Assembly: GCA_963758025.1 (NCBI GenBank)
Contig: CAVWUA010000002.1
Span: 1 to 64,000, forward strand
DNA from: CAVWUA01 sp963758025
Lineage (GTDB): Bacteria > Planctomycetota > Planctomycetia > Isosphaerales > Isosphaeraceae
DNA: 64,000 nucleotides
Direction: 5' to 3'
Position numbers and translations under genes: made by a program. Below, one piece after another: positions 17,708 to 26,828 of the stretch. Position 1 is the stretch's first letter. Each line of letters opens with the position of its first letter. The notes under the pieces were generated by a model that searched no databases, had not been told where the DNA came from, and worked only from the letters and a program-made list of their open reading frames with translations.

Positions 17708-18058
17708 TTAATAGCGACGGCCACCGCCGCCGCCACCGTATCCACCACCTCCGCCGCCACGACCTCGGCCACCACCGCCATAACCACCGCCGCCACCACC
17801 ACGGTCTTCACGAGGCCGAGCCTCATTGACCGTCAGGTTGCGACCGTTATGGTCCTGTTCGTTCAGGCCGTCGATGGCGGCCTGGGCCTCGGCGTCCGAG
17901 GACATTTCCACGAACCCGAATCCCTTGCTCCGGCCCGTCTCGCGGTCCTGAATGACCTGCGCGCTCTGAACCGAACCATACTGGGAGAACAGTTCTTCCA
18001 GATCGGAATCGGTGACCCCGTAGGTCAAATTACCAACATACAGTTTCTTGCCCACCAT
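17708..18058 (-). CDS. Glycine-rich RNA-binding protein with one RRM domain
   Basis: A 116-residue protein. The RRM spans residues 4-80, with RNP2 LYVGNL (6-11) and RNP1 KGFGFVEM (45-52) carrying the aromatic residues that stack on RNA bases. The tail, residues 87-113, is an RGG/YGG-rich low-complexity segment (DRGGGGGGYGGGGRGRGG). This is the architecture of bacterial single-RRM proteins proposed to act as RNA chaperones, often cold-inducible. The 330-bp upstream spacer is AT-rich relative to the neighbourhood and could hold a long leader. The gene is intact and monocistronic. Confidence 0.93.
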   Translation of the reverse strand: MVGKKLYVGNLTYGVTDSDLEELFSQYGSVQSAQVIQDRETGRSKGFGFVEMSSDAEAQAAIDGLNEQDHNGRNLTVNEARPREDRGGGGGGYGGGGRGRGGGGGGYGGGGGGRRY

Positions 18059-18389
18059 GCATCTCCTGGGCGAGGCAGAACGACCCCACGTTACTTTCCG
18101 GGTCGAAGAGAAAGGGGCTATGCGGAAGCCCTAAATGGCGGGAACGGCGAGAGAGGGGAGCGAGTGCGGGTTTCTGAAAAAACGCACGACGCACACTCGA
18201 TCGTCAGACCTACCGCACAGGATGATAACCGATTCAACCTAGAAAAGATACAATCAATTCCGCCAAGTTTTCGCAATATTTTCGTGAATGAGAACACGGC
18301 ACATGCCAGTCGTCCCGTCATGTTCCGGCGACTTGGTGAAAAACCTCGTGCGACCCGCTCCGATACCCCATCAGGCCCGACCGACCATC
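18059..18389. other. Divergent spacer between the RRM gene and truA
   Basis: AT-richer than its surroundings, especially 18220-18290. It must contain the promoter of the RRM gene and probably that of truA; no consensus pair stands out. Several short words repeat but no hairpin is convincing. Confidence 0.4.
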
Positions 18390-19138
18390 ATGCGGAACCT
18401 CAAGCTCCTGATCTCCTACGACGGCACCGACTTCCACGGCTGGCAGCGTCAGCCCGATCTCCGAACGGTCCAGCAAGTGCTGGAGGAGGCCGTCGCGCAA
18501 CTGACGGGGGTCGCGCCGAACATCAACGCCAGCGGCCGGACGGACGCGGGCGTCCACGCGATCGGGCAGGTCGTCCACTTCCTTACCCCCTCGCGGCACC
18601 CGACGGAGGTCTTCGTCAAGGCCCTCAACGCCCTCATGCCGCGCGACGTGCGGGTTTTGAAGGCGACCGAGGTGCCCCAGTCGTTCCACGCCACGCTCGA
18701 CGCCCGATCGAAGCGCTACCGCTACAAGATCGACAACGGACCGATCTCCGACCCGTTCGGGCTTTGCGTTATTCCTGGCATGTCTTCCACCGGCTCGACA
18801 CCGACGCCATGAACCGCGCGGGGGAGGCCCTTCGGGGGCGGCACGACTTCCGCAGTTTCGAGACGAACTGGCCGAACCGCACCAGCAGCGTGCGGACCAT
18901 CTACGATCTCGTCGTCGAGCGTGAGGGGGACCGGGTCCGTCTGGAGGTGGAAGCGGACGGATTCCTCTATAATATGGTACGGGCGATCACCGGGACACTC
19001 GTCCTCGTCGGCACGGGGCGGCGTCCCGAGTCGTGGGTTTCCGAGGTCCTGCATGCCGAGGCCCGGGCCGAGGCCGGGCCGACCGCGCCCCCGCAGGGCC
19101 TGTTCCTCTTGCGAGTCCGCTACGACAACGCGGAATGA
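18390..19138 (+). CDS. truA: tRNA pseudouridine(38-40) synthase TruA, frameshifted
   Basis: It isomerises uridine to pseudouridine at positions 38-40 of the tRNA anticodon arm. From ATG 18390 the first frame shows LLISYDGTDFHGWQRQ and the catalytic motif ASGRTDAGVHA (Asp52). After NGPISDPFG the frame shifts at the GGG run 18759-18761; adding one G gives DPFGALRYSWHVFHRL and the rest reads through GRHDFRSFE, DGFLYNMVRAI and LLRVRYDN to TGA at 19138. About 250 residues in total, normal for the family. All catalytic residues are kept, so the break is most likely an assembly indel. Confidence 0.88.
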
Positions 19139-19165
19139 CGGCCAGGGGTTTCGTCAAGGTTCTCG

Positions 19166-20365
19166 ATGCGCATCGTACACGTCATCACGCGGCTGATTCT
19201 CGGCGGAGCGCAGGAGAACACCCTGCTGACGGTCGAGGGTCTGCACCATCGCCACGGCGATGATGTGACCCTCATCACCGGTCCCGCCGAGGGGCCGGAG
19301 GGGGACCTGTTCGACCGGGCGCAACGGCTCGGGCTGAAGGTCGAGGTGATGCCCGAGCTGATCCGGGCGATCCGGCCGGGGATCGACGCGAAGGCCTACC
19401 GGCTCCTGCGCCGGGCGTTCCGCCAGCTCCGGCCGGAGGTCGTCCACACGCATAGCTCGAAGGCGGGGATCATCGGCCGCGCGGCGGCGTGGGTCGAGGG
19501 GGTCCCGGCGGTCGTGCACACGATCCACGGATTACCGTTCGGGCCGTCGGAAACCCTCGCGCGGAACCGGCTCTATGTCGGCCTGGAGCGCTGGGCGGCC
19601 CGGCGCTGCCATGCGATCGTCAGCGTCTGCGATGCCATGACCGAGCAGGCGCTGGCCGCCGGGGTCGGACGGCCCGAGCAATATTTGACGGTCTATAGCG
19701 GCATGGATGTCGAGGCGTTCCTCCATCCGGCACGTCCCCGAGAGGAGGTCCGCCGCGCCCTCGGCCTGGCCGAACACGAGGTGGCCTTCGGCACGGTGGC
19801 CCGGCTGTTCGAGCGCAAGGGGCATGAGGACATCCTGGCCGTCGCGCCCGAGGTCCTTCGCGCGAACCCGAACGTCCGCTTCGTCTGGATCGGCAGCGGG
19901 ATTCTCCGGGAGCGCCTCGAAGCTGAGGCGGAGCGGCTGGGCGTGCGGCACGCGATCCGCTTCATCGGTCTCGTTCCGCCCGACCAGATCCCGGCCTTGC
20001 TGAACGGGCTCGACGCGGTGATCCACCCGAGCCTGCGCGAGGGGCTGGCGCGGGTCCTGCCGCAATCGCTCCTGGTCGGCCGACCGGCGATCAGCTACGA
20101 CATCGACGGCGCCCGCGAGGTCGTCATCACCGGCGAGACGGGCGTCCTGCTCCCGCCTCGCGACATCGCGGGCCTGAAATCGGCGATCCTCCACCTGGCG
20201 GCCGATCCCGCCTTGCGCGATCGGCTCGGCGCCGAGGGGCGTCGGCGGTTCGCGCACCAGTTCCGGCACGAGACGATGACCGACCAGCTTCGCCTACTGT
20301 ACGCCCGCCTTCTGGGGACGCCGGGCCAGGACCTCCGTCTTTGGCCGGATGACCACCATGTGTAG
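19166..20365 (+). CDS. Glycosyltransferase family 4 (GT-B fold)
   Basis: A 399-residue cytoplasmic glycosyltransferase. The N-terminal domain starts MRIVHVITRLILGGAQENTL, the usual GT4 acceptor-domain opening. The C-terminal nucleotide-sugar domain has FGTVARLFERKGHEDIL, RFVWIGSG and the E-x7-E-like segment HPSLREGLARVLPQSLLVG near residues 287-305. It probably adds a sugar to a cell-surface polymer or lipid carrier; the substrate cannot be told. It starts 27 bp after truA on the same strand. Its 3' end overlaps by about 70 bp the end of the convergent GT39-type gene. Confidence 0.9.
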   Translation: MRIVHVITRLILGGAQENTLLTVEGLHHRHGDDVTLITGPAEGPEGDLFDRAQRLGLKVEVMPELIRAIRPGIDAKAYRLLRRAFRQLRPEVVHTHSSKAGIIGRAAAWVEGVPAVVHTIHGLPFGPSETLARNRLYVGLERWAARRCHAIVSVCDAMTEQALAAGVGRPEQYLTVYSGMDVEAFLHPARPREEVRRALGLAEHEVAFGTVARLFERKGHEDILAVAPEVLRANPNVRFVWIGSGILRERLEAEAERLGVRHAIRFIGLVPPDQIPALLNGLDAVIHPSLREGLARVLPQSLLVGRPAISYDIDGAREVVITGETGVLLPPRDIAGLKSAILHLAADPALRDRLGAEGRRRFAHQFRHETMTDQLRLLYARLLGTPGQDLRLWPDDHHV

Positions 20366-21971
20366 GGGGGCGTCCCGCAAGGGGTTCTCGGTGTCGATTC
20401 CCGTTCACGGTGTCGCGCACATCCAGCCGCCAGCGGGGGTCGGCCTTCAGGTGAGTGATCTCGGCCTCGCTCAGGGCGGCGACCACCGCGCCATCCTTGC
20501 CGACCCGCTCGGCCAGCTCCTCACGGCTGCCGACGATCGGCGCGGGGTGGCCCAGCTCGTACACGACGCCGGGGGCCTTGAACCCGACGAGAACGGGCGT
20601 CGCCTTTTCGCTTTCCGAAAGGGCCGCCAGACGGTGCGCGACCTTTGGCGTGACCCGGTACGGATCGATCCTCGGGAGCAGCCAGGCCCCCATCAGCAGC
20701 AGGACGGCGGCCCACGTGCCGACGAGGCTCCACGACGCCCGCACCGTCGCTCCGGCCTGGAACCGCTCCATCGCGTAGAGGGTCCCCGGCCCCATCACGA
20801 GGGCCATGATCAGGCAAGGCCAGCGCAGGTCCCACGGCAGCACCAGCGCTCCGGCCAGCAGGCCGACCGTCGAGGCGATGCCGATGCCCGTCAGCAGGGC
20901 CAGCGACACCCGCCCCAGGGGCCAGCGCCTGAGGTTCACCTCCGACGCCGCGACCGCCTCCACCAGCCACGCGGCCAGCAAGGCGCACGCGGGATAGGCC
21001 GGCAGGTAGTAATGGATCAGCTTCGTCCGCACGATTTCGAGGAAGATCAGCGGACCGACCACCCAGCCGAGCAGGAAGCCGAACGTCGGGTTGGACCGGC
21101 GCTTGACCCACGCCGCCAGCAGGGCCGCCGGCAAGAGGGCCGACCACGGGTAGAACGTCAACAGCGACAGGACCACGTAGTACCCCGGAAACCCGCCATG
21201 CGTCTCGATGCTCGTCGTCATGCGGCGGATCACGTGATAACCCATCGAAACCTGGAAAAACTCTCCGCGCGAGAGGATGCCGATGGCGATGAACCAGGGG
21301 AGCGTCACGAGCGCGCTGAGCGGCACGCCCCAGGTCCAGCGCAGGCGTCGCCAGGCGATGGTCGGGCCGCCCCACCACCACGAGACGATCGCCGCCTGGA
21401 CGAGCATCACCGGCCCGATCGGCCCCTTGGTCAAGGTCGCCCCGACCAGACTGCCCCAGAACGCCGCCGCCGCCAGCCGGGAGGGACGCCTGGAAAGCTC
21501 CCAGAGCGCGAACTGACACCCGACGAAGAAGAACAGCAACACGGCATCGGTCGTCGCCATCTTGGCATTGGCCACGACGATCGGCGCGGTCGCCATCATC
21601 AGGGCCGCCATCAAGCCCGCGCGTCGGCTGAACATCCGGCGTCCCAGGGCCCAGACCAGGAGGCACGTCCCGACCCCCGCCAGGGCCGGCACGAGCCGGG
21701 CGCCGAACGGATTGTCGCCACCGACCTTCATGCCGATCATCATCAGCCAGTAGATCAGGACCGGCTTGTGATAGCGCGGCTCGGCGTTGAACGTGGGAAA
21801 GATCAGGTCGTTGCGGGCGACCATCTCGCGGGTACAACCGGCATAACGCGGCTCATCCCGGTCCCAGAGCCCCCGGCTGCCGTTGCCGACGAGGTTCAAG
21901 GTCAGGGCCACCAGCACGATCAGGAGCCCCTCACGAAGTTTCGAGGAGAGCGGCTCCGTGGCATACGCCAT
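20294..21971 (-). CDS. ArnT/PMT-like family 39 glycosyltransferase, frameshifted near the 3' end
   Basis: A polytopic membrane glycosyltransferase of the ArnT/PMT type using polyprenyl-phosphate sugars. The ATG at 21971 begins the cytoplasmic tail and first helix (GLLIVLVALTLNLVG). The first periplasmic loop carries the catalytic-type motif DRDEPRYA and a conserved YHKPVLIYW. About 11-12 helices follow. Near 20388 a one-base change in a GGG run sends the frame into Pro/Arg-rich read-through; in the corrected frame the protein ends DTENPLRDAPLHMVVIRPK and closes at TAG 20294. It is convergent with the GT4 gene. Confidence 0.85.
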
Positions 21972-22118
21972 GTTGTAATGCGAGAAATCGAGTGCGGACA
22001 CGGTTCCCTCCGCGGGCAAAAGGGTCGGCCATCCTTGGGCAACCTTTCTGGGGACGCGGGAGTATAATCCAATCGAGGATTTGCGCAGAGAGGGATTTTG
22101 ACTCAAGCCGAAGAGTTT

Positions 22119-22253
22119 CTCGCAAAGACGCGAAGTCGCCAAGAACGAACGCAAAGAGGAGAGAAGGCTCACGATCGGGAAGATTATCCTTCTCTTTTTT
22201 TTTTCCTTTCTTCCTCTTCGCGATCTCTGCGTTCGTCGCGGTGAACTCTTCAA
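22119..22253. repeat. Inverted pair of A/G-rich intergenic repeats
   Basis: The divergent spacer upstream of 22276 holds CTCGCAAAGACGCGAAG at 22119-22159 and, in the opposite orientation, CGCGATCTCTGCGTTCGTCG at 22212-22253. They face each other around a T-rich segment. The same family occurs at 8837-8887 and 44389-44421. Confidence 0.45.
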
Positions 22254-22275
22254 CAAGACAAGAGGAACAAACACG

Positions 22276-23547
22276 ATGGCTCACGAGACCGAAGCCGCCT
22301 GCCTGCTCCGCACCGGGGCGATGTACCGCCGCCGCATCGGCCTGCGATCGGACTCGGGAGAACTCGTCTTCGTCGGCGTCAACAAGCACGGCAGCCTCTC
22401 CCTCTACTTCGATGACGAGCCGATCTACCACACCGACCTGGAAGGCCGCTGGCAGCGGGCGTACCTGGCCGGCACGCACTACCGCAAGGCGCTCGACGGC
22501 TCGATCGACGCGATCGCGCGACCGAGGGAAGGGAAAAACCTCGTGCTCCGGCGCCGGCCTTTGCCATTCGCCGAGGCGAGCGACCTCGACGCCCGCGTCC
22601 GCCAGGCCGCGCTCGACCTGATCGAAGGCGTGGAGTCCGGGCGCCTGACGCCGGTCCCGCCGCCGGAATCGGTCCCGCCGATCGACCCGGAGGAGCTGCG
22701 CGAACTGCTGGAACGGATCGCCCGCTGGGATTCCGCCGCGTGGTTCCGGCACCGGGAAACGTACATCAGCACGTATGGCCCCCTCGGCTTCCTGCCACCG
22801 GACTGCCACGGCGCGATCGTGCTCCAGGCGACCCTCGGCCACCCCGGCGCCCGCGCCTTCGGCAACGCCCCACCCGCCGAGCATTACGTCCGCTCGCCCG
22901 AGGAATTCGCCGAGCACGCCCACACCGTGCGGAACCTGCTCGGCCGCCGGGTCGAGCAATCGCGGGGCGCCTTTCTGGCCGGAGCCGACGTGCTCCGACA
23001 GCCGGTCGATCAGGTCGCCGCGTATCTAAAAACGATCGCGGAGGTCTTCCCCGAGCGAGACGGCGTCGATGCGTTCCTCGACGACGTGGCCCCTCCCCTG
23101 CCCGACCGCGACGCCTGGCGGCGCCTGGCCGACCTCGGCCTGCGGCGGGTGAACCTGGGGATCGAGTCGGGCGATGCTGACGTCCGGGCGCTCTACCGCA
23201 AGACCTGGAGCGACGACGACCTGCGCGCGACCGTCGCCGATTTGAATGCCGCCGGTCTGGGATTGCGGCTGATGCTTCTGGTCGGCGCGGGGGGCGTCTC
23301 CTGGGCCGATCGGCACGAAGCGGCGACCGCCGAGCTTCTGAACACGCTCGATCTTCAGCGCGGGGACCTGGTGTACCTGCTCGACGCCAACGAGATCGGC
23401 GACGCCTCATTCGGCGGCCAGATCGAACCTCTGACGGGTTCGCGCTGGAACGAGCAGCAGGCCCGGCTCAAGGAGCGGCTCGTCCCGATCCGCGCGGGCT
23501 GCGGGGCGAAGGTGGTGCCGTACCTGATGGAAAAGCAGTGGAATTGA
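22276..23547 (+). CDS. Radical-SAM-like protein lacking the cluster cysteines
   Basis: A 423-residue protein from ATG 22276. Residues 170-375 read like a radical SAM TIM barrel: FLPPDCHGAIVLQATLG (172-188), the VRSPEEF helix start, GAFLAGADVL (231-240) with the following QPVDQVAAYLKTIAEVFPE, RVNLGIESGD (291-300) and LRLMLLVGAGG (330-340). Where the family has its CxxxCxxC loop after 'TLG', this protein has HPGARAFGN (189-197). Only three cysteines exist in the protein and none is in that loop, so it cannot bind the usual [4Fe-4S] cluster. The N-terminal 160 residues are a separate uncharacterised domain. It ends six bases from the convergent methyltransferase gene. Function unknown; a non-redox descendant is inferred. 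Confidence 0.7.
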   Translation: MAHETEAACLLRTGAMYRRRIGLRSDSGELVFVGVNKHGSLSLYFDDEPIYHTDLEGRWQRAYLAGTHYRKALDGSIDAIARPREGKNLVLRRRPLPFAEASDLDARVRQAALDLIEGVESGRLTPVPPPESVPPIDPEELRELLERIARWDSAAWFRHRETYISTYGPLGFLPPDCHGAIVLQATLGHPGARAFGNAPPAEHYVRSPEEFAEHAHTVRNLLGRRVEQSRGAFLAGADVLRQPVDQVAAYLKTIAEVFPERDGVDAFLDDVAPPLPDRDAWRRLADLGLRRVNLGIESGDADVRALYRKTWSDDDLRATVADLNAAGLGLRLMLLVGAGGVSWADRHEAATAELLNTLDLQRGDLVYLLDANEIGDASFGGQIEPLTGSRWNEQQARLKERLVPIRAGCGAKVVPYLMEKQWN

Positions 23548-23553
23548 CCGCTC

Positions 23554-24439
23554 TTATCCCACCTTCCGCCGCTTTCCATCAGAGAACGGGAGGAGACCCC
23601 GCAGCCGACGGAGCACCCTTTTACCGGTCTTCGGCTTCTCGATGATGAGGCCGACGGAGGTCGTGACGAACTGTTCGAGCTGGAGCTTCAATTGCGGGTT
23701 GAACGTGTACGGCGGCACGTCGATGAACTGGTCGGCCAGTCCGTCACCCGGTTTGAGGTCCAGCTCGATCTGATAGCCCCGATCCTGGAGCCGTCGCTCG
23801 ATTTCGAGGATATCGCGCTGACGGAAGAGGACGGTCGGTTGGTGATCGAGCGTCTCGATGTCGGACGTGAGGTTGAACTCCGTCGTGTGGACGGCGACGC
23901 CGCCCGGCTTCAGGCAATCCATCTGGCTTTCGAGGAATCGCGTCCCCAGCTCGATCGAACCGAGGTGTTCCAGCGAGCAGGACGACCACGTGAAATCGAA
24001 TTCCCGAAGGTCGTCCGGGATGTGGTTCATGTCCACGACGCCGAACGTGGTCCGGCGGCGGAAGAGGTCCGGATCGCACAGGCCCCGGGTGTTCAGGGCC
24101 TCAAGGTTCGCCGCGTGCTCCTGAGAGGCAGTCCACCCGGCCTTTTCCGCGCGCGTCATGTCAAGGTCGGTCGCCACGATCGTGCAACCTCGGCTCGCGA
24201 AGAGCGAGGCCAGCGGCTCCTGACCAACGCCGAACCCCAGTCCACGACGCCCATCCTGGAGCATGCCGCGCTCGGCGAGAGCCTGGGAAATAAAGCACCA
24301 TTCCCAGAGCTTGCGATAGAGGTGAAACGTCTCGCCCAGGCGCGAAGCCCAGGGCCGCAGCGCATCGGACTCGAATCTGCGCCTGGTGGCACAGGCTCGA
24401 CTTCAGCAAGGATGGCATGAGGAAGCCCCCGATCGACAT
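23554..24439 (-). CDS. SAM-dependent methyltransferase, frameshifted
   Basis: A class I methyltransferase. Motif I reads LGFGVGQEPLASLFASRG followed by TIVATDLD, which binds SAM. Later motifs are VDMNHIPDDL, FTWSSCSLEHLGS and MDCLKPGGVAVHTTEF. The C-terminal region has a basic tail. The N-terminus continues upstream of the first ATG in this frame as FESDALRPWASRLGETFHLY and joins, through a one-base shift near 24378, to a start at 24439 (MSIGGFLMPSLLKSSLCHQA). The substrate is unknown; similar proteins accompany surface-sugar genes. It lies 89 bp downstream of the VWA gene on the same strand. Confidence 0.75.
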
Positions 24440-24528
24440 GCCGTGCGCGATCTTTTTGGATTCGAGGGCAGAATACGGACTTCGGGGAATCGGTCAAGCT
24501 CGACCCGCGCGAATCGACCGGCCCGACA

Positions 24529-25668
24529 TCACTGCCGCATCTTCCGCGACCGGCGCCCGCTGACGAAGCTGTCGAAGACGTACTTGCCCAGGTCGTCGGA
24601 CGAGCAGTACGCCGCGACCCCTTGCGAGACGCGGGCCATCTCCTCGACGAAGTTGACCAGGCCCAGATAGAAGTAATCCTCGATCAAGGCGAAGCTGGAG
24701 ACCCGGATTCCCGACGCGGCGCAGCGTTTCACTTCCTGGAGCGTGTGCCGGGCCGTCTTCTCGGCCGGCGGGTAGATCAGGACGACCTCGCGTCCTTCGA
24801 TATGCGCGGTCGGCTCGCCGTCGGTGATGACGATGATCTGCTTGTTCGCCGCCCCGGAGCGGTTCAGCAGGCTCCTCGCCAGGCGGAGGCCGGCGTGGAT
24901 GTTGGTGAAGTGCTGCGGCACGCGCCGGGGCGGGGCGTCGAGATCGAACCGCAGGTGCACGCGGCTGTCGAACAGGCTCACCGGCTTGGGCGCGGATTGC
25001 AGCAATTCGCGCTCGGTCATCTTGCTGGCGTAGGTGTAGAAGCCGACCATTTGCAGGCTGTCCTGCTGGTACTGCGCCCGCACCATCGCCTGCAGGGCCA
25101 GGGCGACCTTCTTGGTCATGTAATACTTGCCGTACCGGCCCATCGAGCCGCTCATGTCGATCAGGACGACGGTCGCGCAACTGGACTGGTACTCCGTCTC
25201 ATGGACGACGAAGTCCTCGTATTGCGGCCGGATCGGCGTGCCGCCCCCCTGTCGCATCAGGGCGTTCTTGAGCGTCTCGTGCAGGTTCAGGTGGGCGAGC
25301 GAGTCGCCATAGACATACGGCTTGGTGTCCTCGAACCGCACGGAGCCGGTCCCTTTCTGGCCGGTCTCATGCTTGCCGATGCCGTCGCGCCGGAACGTCT
25401 GGAACAGCTCGGTCAGGGCGCTTTCCTGGATGCGCCTCAAGCCCCGAGGCGCGACGGTCCACTGCCCCTGGGCGTCGCGCTCGATCAGGCCGTCCTTCTG
25501 GAGCAGTTCGAGCACATCCTGATTGTCCTCGTCCAGGTCGTCGAGGTGGCGGAGCACCTGCTCGCCGTACTGGAGAACGTACTCGGTGATCTGCTCGAAC
25601 GCCTTGTCCGACGACGGCGGCTGGAACGGGTTGCTGCCGTCCCACTTGGTGTATTCATAGAGCGACAT
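24529..25668 (-). CDS. VWA-domain protein partnered with a MoxR-type ATPase
   Basis: A 379-residue cytoplasmic protein with a von Willebrand A domain in its second half. The metal-ion-dependent adhesion site is DMSGS (171-175), supported by TNIHAGLRLA and IVITDGEPTAHIEG. The first 160 residues are helical and charged. VWA proteins of this kind work with MoxR AAA+ ATPases, one of which lies upstream on the same strand (26829-28256), in chaperone or cofactor-insertion roles. Between the two lie a lipoprotein and a Uma2 gene, all on one strand, suggesting a shared transcript. The gene is intact. Confidence 0.9.
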   Translation of the reverse strand: MSLYEYTKWDGSNPFQPPSSDKAFEQITEYVLQYGEQVLRHLDDLDEDNQDVLELLQKDGLIERDAQGQWTVAPRGLRRIQESALTELFQTFRRDGIGKHETGQKGTGSVRFEDTKPYVYGDSLAHLNLHETLKNALMRQGGGTPIRPQYEDFVVHETEYQSSCATVVLIDMSGSMGRYGKYYMTKKVALALQAMVRAQYQQDSLQMVGFYTYASKMTERELLQSAPKPVSLFDSRVHLRFDLDAPPRRVPQHFTNIHAGLRLARSLLNRSGAANKQIIVITDGEPTAHIEGREVVLIYPPAEKTARHTLQEVKRCAASGIRVSSFALIEDYFYLGLVNFVEEMARVSQGVAAYCSSDDLGKYVFDSFVSGRRSRKMRQ

Positions 25669-25695
25669 CGACGGACCTCCTGGCTCTCTCTCGAC

Positions 25696-26324
25696 TCAAG
25701 GCAGCACGTCCCGCACGCTGATCCGGCCGACCTCACGCCCCTCGATCATCAGGGGCACCTCGGCCTCCGGCCCGAAATCCTGACGCTGGCGATAATCGGC
25801 GTCCGCCGGATCGGAGTAAACCTCCAGGCGACGGTCCGGGAGATTCACGATCCAGTAGAACGGAATCCCCGCCCGCGCGTAAATCCGCTTCATCAACGTC
25901 TGGTCGTCCCGGAGCGTCGAGTCGGCGACCTCGACCACCAGGGCGACATCCTCTGGACCGGGAAGGCGATCGAGGATAGTTTGCGTCGATCCCCGAAGGA
26001 CCGCGCAATCCGGTTCCGGCATACTGTCGATGGCATACGACCGGATCTTCCTTGGTCACGTGCCAGCCTGCCGGCACGGATGCCCGCAGAAGATCGAGCA
26101 TCTGATTGACGCGAGTAAATGTGCGGTGGATTCTTGGTCATCTTCGTGACGAGAACGCCCTCCAGTAACTCCACCCGATCCTTCGTCGTGAGGATGTCCG
26201 CCTCGGCGAGCCGCCGATACTGCTCCACGCTCAGGCGATACTGCCGCTCGATGGGAATGGCGGAGTCAGGGTGGACTCCCGGCGCCGACGTCGGGGTTGC
26301 TTGCTCTCGCGTGCTGGTGGACAT
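25696..26324 (-). CDS. Uma2 family (DUF820) nuclease-fold protein, frameshifted
   Basis: A Uma2/DUF820 protein with a PD-(D/E)XK nuclease-like fold, a family greatly expanded in planctomycetes and cyanobacteria. From ATG 26324 the first frame gives RLSVEQYRRLAEADILTT and DRVELLEGVLVTKM. Near 26115 the frame changes to TFTRVNQMLDLLRASVPAGW and near 26045 it changes again to MPEPDCAVLRG, DVALVVEVADSTLRDDQ (active-site region) and PFYWIVNLPDRRLEVY. Two small indels therefore split one gene of about 205 residues. Whether the family cuts DNA in the cell is not established. Confidence 0.75.
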
Positions 26325-26350
26325 CAGGCAACTCCTCGGAGAAATCCCGT

Positions 26351-26809
26351 CTACGACGCCGGCGAGCCGGCCGGTCCGGGGCTGCTCCCCGCGGCGGTCG
26401 CGACCCGACTCAGATCGGTGAACGCGTCCGGGTCGGGGTGGTCGCCGCCGAACAGGACGGGGCCGGACGCATCAATCGCATCAATCATATACCAGCTCAT
26501 CGGGCCAGTCGGCCCCCACTCCGACGAGACGTACCCGTCCAGCAGGACGGACGGGCCGGAGAGGGACCAGGTGCCCCCAGGGCACGGTATCGCCCGCCCC
26601 CGGGGACCGACGATCCGCTCGGTGAAGGTCCCGTCCGGCCGAAACGTCACGACGATCGCCTTCGAGGTCGCGTCGTTGCGGAACCGCCAGGTCCCGACGA
26701 CATCCGACGCGGCGACCGGCCGCGCGGTCGGTGCCGGCAGAGCGTACGGACCGCAGCCGGGCGCGAGGAGCACGGCCAGGAGAGCGAGGCGGCGCAGGTT
26801 GGGTCTCAT
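26351..26809 (-). CDS. Putative lipoprotein
   Basis: A 152-residue protein with a short basic N-terminus, a hydrophobic stretch (LALLAVLLAPGC) and a lipobox ending at Cys19. The mature part contains VVGTWRFRNDATSKAIVVTF and PDGTFTERIVG, like small lipocalin-type 'copy number/heat-resistance' beta domains that detect deviation from a default state. No family can be named with confidence. It lies 19 bp after the MoxR ATPase on the same strand, so the two are probably co-transcribed. Confidence 0.7.
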   Translation of the reverse strand: MRPNLRRLALLAVLLAPGCGPYALPAPTARPVAASDVVGTWRFRNDATSKAIVVTFRPDGTFTERIVGPRGRAIPCPGGTWSLSGPSVLLDGYVSSEWGPTGPMSWYMIDAIDASGPVLFGGDHPDPDAFTDLSRVATAAGSSPGPAGSPAS

Positions 26810-26828
26810 CGCGATCTCCCCGCGTCTC

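Noticed and set aside
17720..17800. A low-complexity CCGCCACC repeat element
   Set aside because: It encodes the RGG/YGG tail of the RRM protein on the minus strand.
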